Assembly: GCF_001937445.1 (NCBI RefSeq)
Contig: NZ_MSKS01000009.1
Span: 128,507 to 192,506 of the forward strand
Length of the DNA stretch: 64,000 nt
Origin: Actinomyces oris
GTDB lineage: Bacteria > Actinomycetota > Actinomycetes > Actinomycetales > Actinomycetaceae
Direction of reading: 5' to 3'
The notes under the pieces were generated by a model. That model had not been told where the DNA came from, did no database searches, and saw nothing but the letters and a program-made list of their open reading frames with translations. Both the position numbers and the translations under genes were made by a program. This document shows, one piece after another, positions 56,268 through 64,000 of the stretch (its first letter is position 1; every line of letters begins with the position of its first letter).

Positions 56268-56642
56268 GGAAATACTGCCGGTTGTCAGTTAATAATAATC
56301 ATGTTGACACGACTCGCAACATTTCAATGACCCTTATATGACGTTTTTGAACCGATAGGTCATGTCAAGATGTCTTCGTAACATGTTCGGTATACTGCCA
56401 CTGTCGTCCTGGTGGTGCAAGTATTTTCAAAAGTTTTTTCGATTTCCTCCAATAATGTTGAGAATACGTGCTGGATTATGACATAGCTATAGATAATTCG
56501 ACAATAGGTGTTTCTTTTAAATTTTTATTAATTAACAGGCGCTCTTGTTATACAGCTATTCTTGAATCACTTAGCTGTGGCTGATACAACCTACTGCTCC
56601 GCCCGCACCAACCCAGGTCGTCGGTGTGTTGCTGGGCGCCAG
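56268..56642. other. AT-rich leader/intergenic region
   Basis: About 375 bp, the most AT-rich stretch of the window. A second promoter-like pair (TTGTCG, 18 bases, CATAAT; 56504-56475, minus strand) precedes a Shine-Dalgarno-like GGAGG (56450-56446). The only ORF after it is a 21-codon TTG frame (56430-56365) with a spacer too long to trust. No RNA family recognised. Base composition returns to host-like at about 56570. Confidence 0.35.
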
Positions 56643-56726
56643 TCGAGCCTGATGCAGGTCTTGTCCACCGTGCCCGATCCCAGGTGCGCCCGGGGAATGA
56701 GGCACCGGCTGGAGGTGATCCTGGTC
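56643..56726 (+). pseudogene. Remnant of an ISAs1-type transposase N-terminus
   Basis: A short stretch reads LMQVLSTVPDPRCARGMRHR and then LEVILVVA, the start of the DDE_Tnp_1-associated domain of ISAs1-family transposases (about 370 residues when complete). The similarity ends at once; no catalytic domain follows. It marks an older insertion next to the AT-rich segment. Confidence 0.5.
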
Positions 56727-56937
56727 GTGGCGGAAGCGGACCGAGAGCCAACGAGGACCGCGTCTGGAAGCCGGGATGGTGCGACTGCCGCAGGGCCGAT
56801 GCAAAGAAACGGCACTGCCAGCCTCCGCAGGCCTGATGCAGTCGCACCACCACCCGCGCAGCCCAGCATTTGCCGCCGCTCCCACCACACAGACCCGCAC
56901 AGACCACCACACCATGCGAATCAGGAGGATATACCGC

Positions 56938-57189
56938 ATGCACTGGATTATCAACGGCCTGGCCTTCGTCGGAGCAATCAGCCTGACGGCCATGGCCATC
57001 TTCATCTGGGCCTGCTGGCACGACGTAACGCAGCAGCAAGCCACAGCGCGGCAGACCAAGCCCAATAGCACCCCGTGGCGGCACAGCCCCAGAAACACCA
57101 ATGGAGCATCGTCTGGGCGCCACCCCGTTACCTTGTTGGTGGTCCCTGGTGGTAGGTGCCGGGGGCTGGGCCAGTTGCTGTGGGCATGA
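56938..57189 (+). CDS. Small single-helix membrane protein
   Basis: 83 residues from the ATG at 56938, with AGGAGG (56923-56928) nine bases upstream. One N-terminal transmembrane helix (LAFVGAISLTAMAIFIWACWH) is followed by a polar region. The last 30 residues may be altered, because the IS110-type fragment begins around there. No family recognised. Good start signals, otherwise little support. Confidence 0.5.
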   Translation: MHWIINGLAFVGAISLTAMAIFIWACWHDVTQQQATARQTKPNSTPWRHSPRNTNGASSGRHPVTLLVVPGGRCRGLGQLLWA

Positions 57190-57833
57190 TGTCTTGCCCC
57201 TGTCCGTAGATGATCCGGGGGGCGAAAGTCACCTGCGGCAGCCGGGCGCTGGTGACCGCTGATAAGGGGAACGGCCCACCGCGTGTGAGGTCTTTCGCAG
57301 GCGTGGGTGCGGAACCGGTCGTCCACCGGCTGGCCCCGTATCGACTTGACCGAGAGGCGGCAGGAGAGATGGATATCGAGGACATCGAGGTCTTCATCGG
57401 CATCGACGTCGGCAAGACGGACCACTGGGCCACGGCCCTGAGCCGGGACGGGCGGAAGGTCCTCGACAAGCCCCTTCCCAATGACGAGGCACGTCTGCGT
57501 TCCCTTTACGGCAAGCTGGCCGACCACGGGAACCTGCTGGTGGTGGTCGACCAGCCCGCCACCATCGGGGCCCTGGCCGTGGCGGTGGCTCAGGACATGG
57601 GCATCACCGTGGGCTACCTGCCCGGACTGTCGATGCGCCGCATCGCTGACCTGACGCCGGGCAGCGCCAAGACCGACGCCAAGGACGCTGCCGTCATCGC
57701 CGGCGCGGCCAGGACCATGCCCCACACCCTGAGAGCCGTCAGCACCTCGGACGAGGACGCGGCCGCCTTGTCGATGCTCACGGGATTCGACCTGGACCTG
57801 GCCCGCCAGATCATCCGTGAGGAGGCTCCAGCG
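57190..57833 (+). mobile_element. IS110-family element, 5' fragment
   Basis: The transposase starts at the ATG at 57369 (MDIEDIEVFIGIDVGKTDHW). It shows the DEDD RuvC-like domain of IS110 proteins: IGIDVGKTDHWAT, VVVDQPATIGALAV, GSAKTDAKDAAVIAGAAR and LTGFDLDLARQI. The coding part stops at about residue 150; the C-terminal Transposase_20 domain is absent and the frame runs straight into an unrelated gene. The roughly 180 bp before the ATG would be the left-end non-coding region, where IS110-family elements can encode a bridge RNA. Left limit approximate. Dead remnant. Confidence 0.75.
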
Positions 57834-58697
57834 ATGCGCGATGCGGTGGTGGAGGACTTCGCCATCCATCCTGAGGACTTGAAGCGCGTGGCGACGCCGG
57901 AGCTGCTGGACGACATCGCCGCCAACGTGATGGCGCTGCGCCTGGGCGACGAGCAGTTCGCCCGAGAGATCTACCGCGACATCCGCGACCAAGCCATCCG
58001 CGCCGCCGAGCGGTGGTACGACGTGGCGGTGCGCGTTCGGCTCTCTACTGCAGTAGAGAGGAGTACCGCAGGTACTCCTCTGCTCGACGTCACGGTGGAG
58101 TGGGAATACACCACCGTACCCAGCAGTGCCACCCGGCGCTTCGCGTGCGTGTCTGACCAGGATGAGTACAACGAACTGCGCCAGGACGTCCCGGCTACCT
58201 CCACCTGGTTCATGGCACCACGCCCTGGCATGGACACCCGACGCCGGGAGGCATACGAGCTGCTGGAGCTGACCGTCGATGGCCGACCACAGCCCATCCG
58301 CCGCAGTACCCGCGCTACCGGCCAGACCTACAGCGTCGACCTGGACGAAGACGCCAGAAACGGTGAGCCAGTGCGCATCCGCCAGGTCTTCCGCACCATC
58401 ACCCCGCAGTGGAGCCACCGGCTGTACTTCGCCGTCAGACAACCAACCCGAGGCTGGTCGCTGCGATTGGACTACACCGACACCAATATCGGCGATATGC
58501 GTGTGAACGACACCGTGGCCACGGCACCAGCGGCCCGCATCGTCCGATCGCCAGAAGCCGTCCCAGGCAAGGTCATCGCCCTCGAGTCGGCTGGTTGGCT
58601 CATGCCAGGCTCCGGCGTTGCCTTCACCTGGACACTGAACGAGGAGCTGCCCCAGACCGAGCAGCCTGAGGCAGCAGCATCCTCCCGAGAGAGGTAG
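57834..58697 (+). CDS. Conserved hypothetical protein, in frame behind an IS110 remnant
   Basis: 287 residues. The reading frame is open from the IS110 fragment, but GAGGAGG lies eight bases before the ATG at 57834 (MRDAVVEDFAIHPEDLK), so translation probably begins there. The N-terminal 60 residues are helical (LLDDIAANVMALRLGDEQF). The rest is beta-rich with conserved-looking FACVSDQDEYNELRQDVPAT, WFMAPRPGMD, RQVFRTITPQWSHRLYFAV and GWLMPGSGVAFTWTLN. I believe similar proteins occur next to XRE regulators in actinobacteria, as here, but I know no function. No signal peptide. Confidence 0.7.
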   Translation: MRDAVVEDFAIHPEDLKRVATPELLDDIAANVMALRLGDEQFAREIYRDIRDQAIRAAERWYDVAVRVRLSTAVERSTAGTPLLDVTVEWEYTTVPSSATRRFACVSDQDEYNELRQDVPATSTWFMAPRPGMDTRRREAYELLELTVDGRPQPIRRSTRATGQTYSVDLDEDARNGEPVRIRQVFRTITPQWSHRLYFAVRQPTRGWSLRLDYTDTNIGDMRVNDTVATAPAARIVRSPEAVPGKVIALESAGWLMPGSGVAFTWTLNEELPQTEQPEAAASSRER

Positions 58698-58839
58698 AGG
58701 ATCTCTGCGAATGGTCACTCGCCACCGTCCATCAGGCTCACCTCCTCACCAGCTCGACCGCCATGGACAATCACAGGATACATCATCTTGAGATACATAG
58801 TCTCTGGATTGGGAGTCCTTGGCCGGTTGAGATGGAGCC

Positions 58840-59082
58840 GTGCCCACCGACCGCAAGCCGCCACTCTCACCAGCCACCGGTGAGTTCGGCCGGCGTGTGC
58901 GCGCCCGCCGCGAACAGCTGGGCCTGTCCCAGGAGAAGCTGGCCGAACGCACCACCCTGCACTGGTCATACATCGGCCAGGTCGAACGCGGCCAACGCAA
59001 CCTCAGCCTCCACAACATCCTCCGCATCGCCCACGCCCTCGACACCGACGCCGGTGGGCTGGTGAGTGGGTTGGAGGTGTAG
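58840..59082 (+). CDS. XRE-family transcriptional regulator
   Basis: 80 residues, a single Cro/C1 helix-turn-helix: EFGRRVRARREQLGLSQEKL, then AERTTLHWSYIGQVERGQRN and LRIAHALDTDAGGL. GTG at 58840. Such minimal XRE proteins usually control an adjacent module. Here it follows the conserved hypothetical gene (142 bp away) and precedes the AT-rich three-gene operon (252 bp away). Direct link to either is inference. Confidence 0.9.
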   Translation: MPTDRKPPLSPATGEFGRRVRARREQLGLSQEKLAERTTLHWSYIGQVERGQRNLSLHNILRIAHALDTDAGGLVSGLEV

Positions 59083-59333
59083 GGAGAAGGAAGGGACGCT
59101 TCTCCCAAGGTACGGCGGATGAGGTGGATGCACCTCGCACCGTTACTAGAGTGCGACCTATGTCAGCCGCGGAGGCGCAGGGATGGCACCACCAGGCGAC
59201 GTACGATGATGGGGTCGCCGTATGAGATCAGACAGACGCGATGACGCCAGGCTGTTCAGCGACGGCGACTCTTCTCACGCAGGCCACCAGCACCACCACT
59301 GGTCTGTGCTCCCCCAAAGCAGACAGGACGGTC

Positions 59334-60215
59334 ATGCTGAATACAGCCGCCAACTGGGCCACGATTGTCAGCACGATCTTTGGGCTATCATCCATCTGCT
59401 ATGGAATATGGAGAGCTATAAAAGGATATTTCTTACCAAAAGGGCTACGCCTTCTCCTTGAACCAACGACGGACAATGAAGGCTTTTGTGTTCATGTCAC
59501 TAACTTCGGGTCTATCGACCACCACATCGCCACAATCGGCTCCATGCCAGCAAAAATACGGCCGCTGCGATCTATACTTACTAAACGCTTTAGTTCAAAA
59601 AGAAATCTAAGAGAGTCACTATCTACCCGCACTGCATCGGCTGTAGTCAATAAAAACTGCGAACCTGGCCGAAATCTATACTTTGTCGTTCCACAGCCAC
59701 TTCCATCGTGCAACAGACTTCCTGCCTACAAACTTGAAGGTCGAGATGCAATCAGGAAAAGATACTATGAATGGGTGAACAAGAACAGGCCAGGCGGGCC
59801 ATTACCACTCGTACCATATGCTCTCCTCGGCGATGGGAGTGTCGTGCTCGGCAAGAAGACACGGATCAACCGCAGAAAACAACTCTTAACCATAGAGCCA
59901 GTTTGCAAATGCGGCCATCACATCACACAACACGTCGCATATCAACGCAAACGTCTCGCACCGACGATGACGACTTATCGGCGCTGCGAAAAGTGCTGGT
60001 GCCCCTGGTTCAGGCAGTCAGACAAACAGTCGGACGCGAACAAGATCATTTCCAGCACAATAGCCCTGAAGGCCGCTACATTTCCGCACAAATCTCGTAA
60101 AATAGAAGAATCAGTGATTGGCGAAGCAGTTGAAGATATTGCAAAGACAGACATTCCTCCCACACACAACGCGTTATCCGGGCAAAGCGCAACTGATTTA
60201 AAGGAATCATCATGA
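59334..60215 (+). CDS. Membrane-anchored protein with a Cys/His cluster; first gene of an AT-rich operon
   Basis: 293 residues from the ATG at 59334 (AGGACGG upstream). One N-terminal helix (WATIVSTIFGLSSICYGIWR) then a soluble part. Near residue 215 lies a possible zinc site: CKCGHHITQH followed by CEKCWCPWF. The region between looks like a small beta domain (LRLLLEPTTDNEGFCVHVTN). No family recognised. Stop overlaps the next ATG by four bases (ATGA). Base composition is AT-richer than the host, so acquired DNA is likely. Confidence 0.65.
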   Translation: MLNTAANWATIVSTIFGLSSICYGIWRAIKGYFLPKGLRLLLEPTTDNEGFCVHVTNFGSIDHHIATIGSMPAKIRPLRSILTKRFSSKRNLRESLSTRTASAVVNKNCEPGRNLYFVVPQPLPSCNRLPAYKLEGRDAIRKRYYEWVNKNRPGGPLPLVPYALLGDGSVVLGKKTRINRRKQLLTIEPVCKCGHHITQHVAYQRKRLAPTMTTYRRCEKCWCPWFRQSDKQSDANKIISSTIALKAATFPHKSRKIEESVIGEAVEDIAKTDIPPTHNALSGQSATDLKESS

Positions 60216-61318
60216 CAAAGCACAGCGAACTGGACGACGACGAACATGAGCAGATACGGGATCGACTCAAGCAAGAGCGGACGATCAAATCGGCCTTCAC
60301 CAACGGCGATGGCCCATGGACAGTCGTGTACGACGACTGGCATCTCGACAATGAGAACAACGGCGGTCGCTACATGGCGTTTGCTCAGCCAAGAATGCGC
60401 AACAAAATTCTTTCAGACGCCGGCTGGGACTTCACGAAGGGTGACGGATTTCCTGGATTTGCAACTAGTGGAGGCGAAATATCGTACACGAGAAGCAATA
60501 AACTGCCAGATTTCGAACCATTGGTTATCTTTCACCAATTTCACGGCGTTGTACCAGATGCTTGGATAGTGTCCGAAGAATTCAGACTCCTGATGAACCT
60601 ATGGCAGGACCCAAAGTCCGGCAACTACTACGAAGTCAAAAATGACGGTTCAACAGATCTTGCCATCAGATTCCAAGACGATAGGATTGAAGTTCGGACA
60701 CCCATACTAAAGCGCTACATGGCTGCGCGACAACTCGATGCAGTTCTATTGGTCGATTCCGTTACTTTCATGCCATGCAACGAAAACTTGAGCAAGTTCT
60801 CCGATCTCGAGTTTGAGGGCCACAGCAACATCGACCTACTTTTTGCCTCGTTGAATGTTGGTCAGATATCAGGAGAAGAGAGACGAGTCTTCTCTCGAGT
60901 GTTAGCAAAACGAATTATTCCCGCTCCACCCCAAGACACCTGCGGAATCTGGCCTTGGGACGAGGCTGATCCTGCAGACTATCCAGAGTTCATCATCGGT
61001 GAAGACGACCACGGCAAGCCAGTCAAGTACACATGCGATCCAGATCGTCTTGCCAACTACTTCGGCAAGAATCCGGACGCACCTCCTTACCTCACGCCCG
61101 TGTTCTTTAAACGAGAAGTACTCCAAAGATACTATGATGATTCCGAGCTGTACACGGTGAGTGACGGATACCTATCGTGTTCCCACCTGTGGGGCGTTAA
61201 AATAGACAATGAGTTCTTCGACATCATATTGGTGTTTCTTGGAGACATTGGACGAGATATCCCATCAGAGCACTGGACTCATTGGCTTGCCTATAATGTT
61301 CCTCCGACACAGAAATGA
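60212..61318 (+). CDS. Hypothetical protein, second gene of the AT-rich operon
   Basis: 368 residues, no signal or membrane segment. Aromatic- and Asp-rich with several conserved-looking stretches: WTVVYDDWHLDNENNGGRYM, FHQFHGVVPDAWIVSEEFRL, YFGKNPDAPPYLTPVFFKRE and WLAYNVPPTQK. I recall longer single-chain homologues in which this part is followed by a sequence like the next gene, but could not check. ATG at 60212 is coupled to the preceding gene (ATGA), and its stop overlaps the next start (ATGA). Confidence 0.7.
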   Translation: MTKHSELDDDEHEQIRDRLKQERTIKSAFTNGDGPWTVVYDDWHLDNENNGGRYMAFAQPRMRNKILSDAGWDFTKGDGFPGFATSGGEISYTRSNKLPDFEPLVIFHQFHGVVPDAWIVSEEFRLLMNLWQDPKSGNYYEVKNDGSTDLAIRFQDDRIEVRTPILKRYMAARQLDAVLLVDSVTFMPCNENLSKFSDLEFEGHSNIDLLFASLNVGQISGEERRVFSRVLAKRIIPAPPQDTCGIWPWDEADPADYPEFIIGEDDHGKPVKYTCDPDRLANYFGKNPDAPPYLTPVFFKREVLQRYYDDSELYTVSDGYLSCSHLWGVKIDNEFFDIILVFLGDIGRDIPSEHWTHWLAYNVPPTQK

Positions 61319-61881
61319 GTGAAGTAACTATTCGTCGGGCATTCCTTAACCAGCCAACCAATAGCAAAAACCAAGAACACTGCTTTAAACTGGCGCACAA
61401 CCAACTACAGAGTTCTTGGGACGAGCACTGGGGGCGGCGGCTCCATCGCAAAGCAGAAGGGCCGGACGCTGGCGTACTTCAGCGCCTGCGTATCCCCGTC
61501 AATGACACCGATGCAGAACTGCGCGCACAGTCGATCAACCTCGCACTTGTCTTAGTAGATTATCTCAACGAGAGAAAGTTGGCCTCGTACCTTTCGGACA
61601 CAAAGAACGATAAAGGGATCGCTAAACTCAGAAAATTCCTCGAGGCTCAGTCATACCAACATACCGAACGCGACGTCCGTCTTCTGCAAAGAATCCAGAG
61701 GATGCGTTCCCGCATTGCGGCACATTCGTCAGGCAGCAGTGGACAGGCCTATCTCGAGGAAGAACTCGGGAAGGACACTCCGCAGGAGTACATCGCACGC
61801 CTCATGACCGAAGCAACGCAAATGCTGGACGACCTCAGGGCGTTTGCGGAGGAGCAGTCGAGGCAAGACTCGGACTCATAA
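61315..61881 (+). CDS. Helical protein with HEPN-like motif, third gene of the AT-rich operon
   Basis: 188 residues, mainly helical. It begins MSEVTIRRAFLNQPTNSKNQ and has a C-terminal four-helix-like part. The short motif QRMRSRIAAHSSG (Arg131, His137; R-x5-H) resembles the RNase motif of HEPN domains. ATG at 61315 overlaps the upstream stop (ATGA). It could be the C-terminal half of a protein that is a single chain elsewhere. An RNase toxin role is inference; the motif is short and the fold unverified. Confidence 0.65.
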   Translation: MSEVTIRRAFLNQPTNSKNQEHCFKLAHNQLQSSWDEHWGRRLHRKAEGPDAGVLQRLRIPVNDTDAELRAQSINLALVLVDYLNERKLASYLSDTKNDKGIAKLRKFLEAQSYQHTERDVRLLQRIQRMRSRIAAHSSGSSGQAYLEEELGKDTPQEYIARLMTEATQMLDDLRAFAEEQSRQDSDS

Positions 61882-62053
61882 CCATCAAAGCCCCTTCTTT
61901 ATGTAATGGCGCTGTTGTCGGCCTTCTCATAGGCATGGGGTGCCAGTCGCCGCATAGCGACTTTGATCCAGTCGGTGGCAAAAACCTATCGGCACTCCAG
62001 ATGGCTCTGGGTGCTCTTCGACGATAGAGGCACCACGCTCACCGCCGCTGCCA

Positions 62054-62626
62054 TCATTCCTCGCGAGCAGCCGCCAGGTGGCGCCCGATAGTCATACCAC
62101 TGAAGCCCAGCCGCTTAGCAATCTCAGCGATGGTCAGGCCCTGCTGGCGGAGGAGGATCGCCTGGGCACGGTCGTCGTCGGTGAAACGGTGGTTGCGTTC
62201 CAGTCCTGCCTGCCGGCGCAGCCGGTAGACCGTCGAGCGGTTGACGCCCGTCTGTCGGACGATCTCCTTGACGGGGACGCCGGCGCGGTACAGGTCGACC
62301 ACCTGCTGGCGCTGCTCCGGCGTCAGGGGGCGGAACTTCGTCTGCTTGATGCGGTCAACCTTGCGCGGCGACCGTGATGCGGTGTCGGGCGCATCACTCT
62401 CATCGTTCGGCCACTCCCCCACGCTGCTGGCCGGTGCGGTGCATCGTCGTTGCAGGGGCTCGCCTTCTGGCTCTGCCGCATCTGCCCCGTGAGATGGCCT
62501 GGACTCGTCCGCATCGCCCACCGCGCCATCCGACCCGTCAGTAGCCGGCAGATGCGCTACATTGGGGTCGGTACACACCTGGCCGCCCTCACCGGCGGCC
62601 AGCTTCCTTCGGAAGTCCAGAAGCAC
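62054..62626 (-). CDS. Two-HTH DNA-binding protein (Hin/transposase-like)
   Basis: 190 residues from GTG at 62626; the start is uncertain, with no clear ribosome-binding site. The N-terminal 90 residues are low-complexity. Then come two helix-turn-helix units: QRQQVVDLYRAGVPVKEIVR with QTGVNRSTVYRLRRQ, and QGLTIAEIAKRLGFSGMTIG. Such tandem units occur in DNA-invertase C-termini and IS-associated proteins. It lies between the AT-rich operon and tRNA-Leu and closes the accessory region, perhaps as an element-encoded regulator or excision factor. Confidence 0.7.
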   Translation of the reverse strand: MLLDFRRKLAAGEGGQVCTDPNVAHLPATDGSDGAVGDADESRPSHGADAAEPEGEPLQRRCTAPASSVGEWPNDESDAPDTASRSPRKVDRIKQTKFRPLTPEQRQQVVDLYRAGVPVKEIVRQTGVNRSTVYRLRRQAGLERNHRFTDDDRAQAILLRQQGLTIAEIAKRLGFSGMTIGRHLAAAREE

Positions 62627-62698
62627 CGCTAGGTTGTTAGGAGCGATGGTGCGGAGGTGTACTGACGCCCCAGTTACTCAAACATTGGGGCACGTCTT

Positions 62699-62783
62699 GC
62701 CTCCGTGGTGGAATCGGTAGACACCGCGACCTTAAAAGTCGCTGCCTACGGGCGTGCGGGTTCGAGTCCCGCCGGAGGCACCA
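62699..62783 (+). tRNA. tRNA-Leu (UAA)
   Basis: Class II tRNA: acceptor GCCTCCG/CGGAGGC, anticodon arm GCGAC-CTTAAAA-GTCGC giving anticodon UAA, long variable arm GCCTACGGGCG, T arm GCGGG-TTCGAGT-CCCGC, discriminator A and encoded CCA. It marks the right edge of the accessory segment and is a plausible integration neighbour. Confidence 0.95.
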
Positions 62784-62908
62784 CAGCATCGCTATACAAA
62801 CCATCACCTCTGGTTCTCGAAACGTCGCCGTTCCCTCACGAAACCTTTGCCCTCCCGCTATGGGAAGGGGGACACTGGGCCTGTCCTGCCTCGAGTCAAG
62901 GAGCCGTC

Positions 62909-64000
62909 ATGAAGATCGCCGCCCGGGCCAAAGCCGCTCAGCCCTTCTATGCGATGAGCATTGGTGAACGCGCTGGAGTCCTCCAGGCGGAGGGCCACTC
63001 GATCGCCAAGCTCAGCCTGGGTGAGCCCGACTTCGGCGCCCCTCCCGCGGTTCGCGAGGAGATGTGCCGCGTCATGGACGGCCGACCACTGCCCTACTCC
63101 CCCGCCCTGGGCCTGCTCGCACTGCGTGAGGCCATTGCCGGCTTCTACCGGGACAGGCACGGCGTCGAAGTCGATCCTGCCCGGATCGTCGTGACCACGG
63201 GTGCGTCGTCGGCGCTCCTGCTGGTGGCCGCCGCCACCACACAAGCCGGTGACGACGTCGTCATCGCCGATCCGTCCTATCCCTGCAACCGGCAGCTGGT
63301 GGAGACCTACGGTGGCCGGATCGTTCTGGCGCCCACCAGTCCTGCCAGCCGTTACCAGATGGACCGGGCCGCAGCCGAGGCGGCGTGGACTCCTCAGACG
63401 AGCGCGGTGATGCTGGCGACCCCGTCCAACCCCACGGGCACGTCCATCCCCTTCGAGGAGCTGGCGTCGATCTGCGCACTGGCGCGCGAACGCAGCGCCT
63501 GGAGGATCGTCGACGAGATCTACCTGGGCCTGGCCGATCCAGGCGAGGACGGCACGCCGGCACGCACCGTCCTGGAGACCGATCCCGAGGCGATCGTCAT
63601 CAACTCCTTCTCCAAGTACTTCGGGATGACCGGATGGCGCCTGGGCTGGGCGATTCTTCCCGAGGAGCTCGTGGCCCCCGCCGAGAACCTGGCGGTCAAC
63701 TACTTCCTGTGCGCCTCGACGCCCATTCAGCAGGCCGCACTGGCGGCCTTCTCCCCCGAATCCATCTCCGTGTGCGAGCAGCGTCGCCAAGAGCTCCTCG
63801 CCCGCAGGAGCATCGTGCTCGACGGGCTGCAACGCATCGACCTCACGGTCCCGGTCCTGCCCGACGGCGCCTTCTACGTCTACTTCGACGTCTCCTCCAC
63901 AGGGCTCGACGCCCAGACCTTCTGTCACCGCGCCCTGGAAGAGGCGCATGTGGCTCTCACTCCTGGGCTGGACTTCTCCACGACCACGGCTCGCTCCCAC
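62909..64000 (+). CDS. PLP-dependent class I/II aminotransferase (3'-partial)
   Basis: At least 364 residues before the window ends. Fold-type I aminotransferase: LSLGEPDFGAPPAVREEM near the N-terminus, TTGASSALLLVAAAT (phosphate binding), ATPSNPTGTSIP (Asn/Pro motif), VDEIYLGL (Asp) and the PLP lysine in NSFSKYFGMTGWRLGW. AAGGAG precedes the ATG at 62909. It most resembles aspartate/tyrosine/aromatic-type enzymes (AspC/AlaT-like). Substrate is not assignable. Core gene after the island. Confidence 0.92.
   Translation, partial: MKIAARAKAAQPFYAMSIGERAGVLQAEGHSIAKLSLGEPDFGAPPAVREEMCRVMDGRPLPYSPALGLLALREAIAGFYRDRHGVEVDPARIVVTTGASSALLLVAAATTQAGDDVVIADPSYPCNRQLVETYGGRIVLAPTSPASRYQMDRAAAEAAWTPQTSAVMLATPSNPTGTSIPFEELASICALARERSAWRIVDEIYLGLADPGEDGTPARTVLETDPEAIVINSFSKYFGMTGWRLGWAILPEELVAPAENLAVNYFLCASTPIQQAALAAFSPESISVCEQRRQELLARRSIVLDGLQRIDLTVPVLPDGAFYVYFDVSSTGLDAQTFCHRALEEAHVALTPGLDFSTTTARSH

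Noticed and set aside
56571-58718. 715-codon minus-strand frame across the IS110 fragment and the conserved hypothetical gene
   Set aside because: Low-complexity His/Gly/Arg/Val product typical of antisense frames; the plus strand carries IS110 motifs and a good internal start.
1-64000. CRISPR arrays, rRNA genes, riboswitches
   Set aside because: No regularly spaced repeats of CRISPR type, no rRNA sequence and no riboswitch class that I recognise were seen on reading both strands.

Overview
This is high-GC actinobacterial chromosome, most likely an oral Actinomyces (A. oris/naeslundii type). That is an inference from gene content and protein style: a pfl operon, DUF4191 after lipA, glnA1/glnE/glnA2 and an actinobacterial RNase P RNA. 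No 16S gene is present to settle it.

Positions 1-42420 are mostly ordinary core genome. In order they hold an RNase D-type protein (+), a fermentation operon pfl-grcA-pflA (-) in which pyruvate formate-lyase is split from its glycyl-radical domain, dxs (-), an S9 peptidase and a ClC channel (+), a small membrane protein (-), leucyl aminopeptidase, lpdA and a 2-oxoacid dehydrogenase E2 gene (+), and a roughly 780 bp repeat-rich gap. A TetR regulator then faces a two-domain redox fusion across a clear operator, followed by a membrane pseudokinase (-), lipB-lipA-DUF4191 (+), and a nitrogen block: glnA1, a three-gene amino-acid ABC transporter, a phosphatase, and glnA2-glnE. panB, map, a membrane-anchored secreted-domain protein, rnpB (RNase P RNA), yaaA, a CT398-type coiled-coil protein and a NIF3 protein complete this part. 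lpdA, the E2 gene, lipB and lipA form a functional set for lipoate-dependent dehydrogenases. GlnE is expected to adenylylate GlnA1.

Positions 42421-62783 are accessory DNA between an abnormal tRNA-Ile gene and tRNA-Leu(UAA). The first part (42.5-50.6 kb) is a decayed integrative mobilisable element: a frameshifted large serine recombinase, a resolvase-like partner without a catalytic serine, a replication-relaxation protein, a conjugative ATPase interrupted by an in-frame amber codon, small coupled ORFs and an MT-A70 methyltransferase. Next comes an insertion-sequence graveyard (an IS256-type gene truncated by an IS1634-type element, an ISAs1 scrap and an IS110 5' fragment) surrounding an AT-rich ABC exporter pair. 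After that are a conserved hypothetical protein, an XRE regulator and an AT-rich three-gene operon (59.3-61.9 kb) whose last product has a HEPN-like R-x5-H motif. I consider this operon the best candidate for an undescribed, possibly defensive, system. A two-HTH protein closes the island.

From 62909 the core genome resumes with a class I/II aminotransferase cut by the window end.
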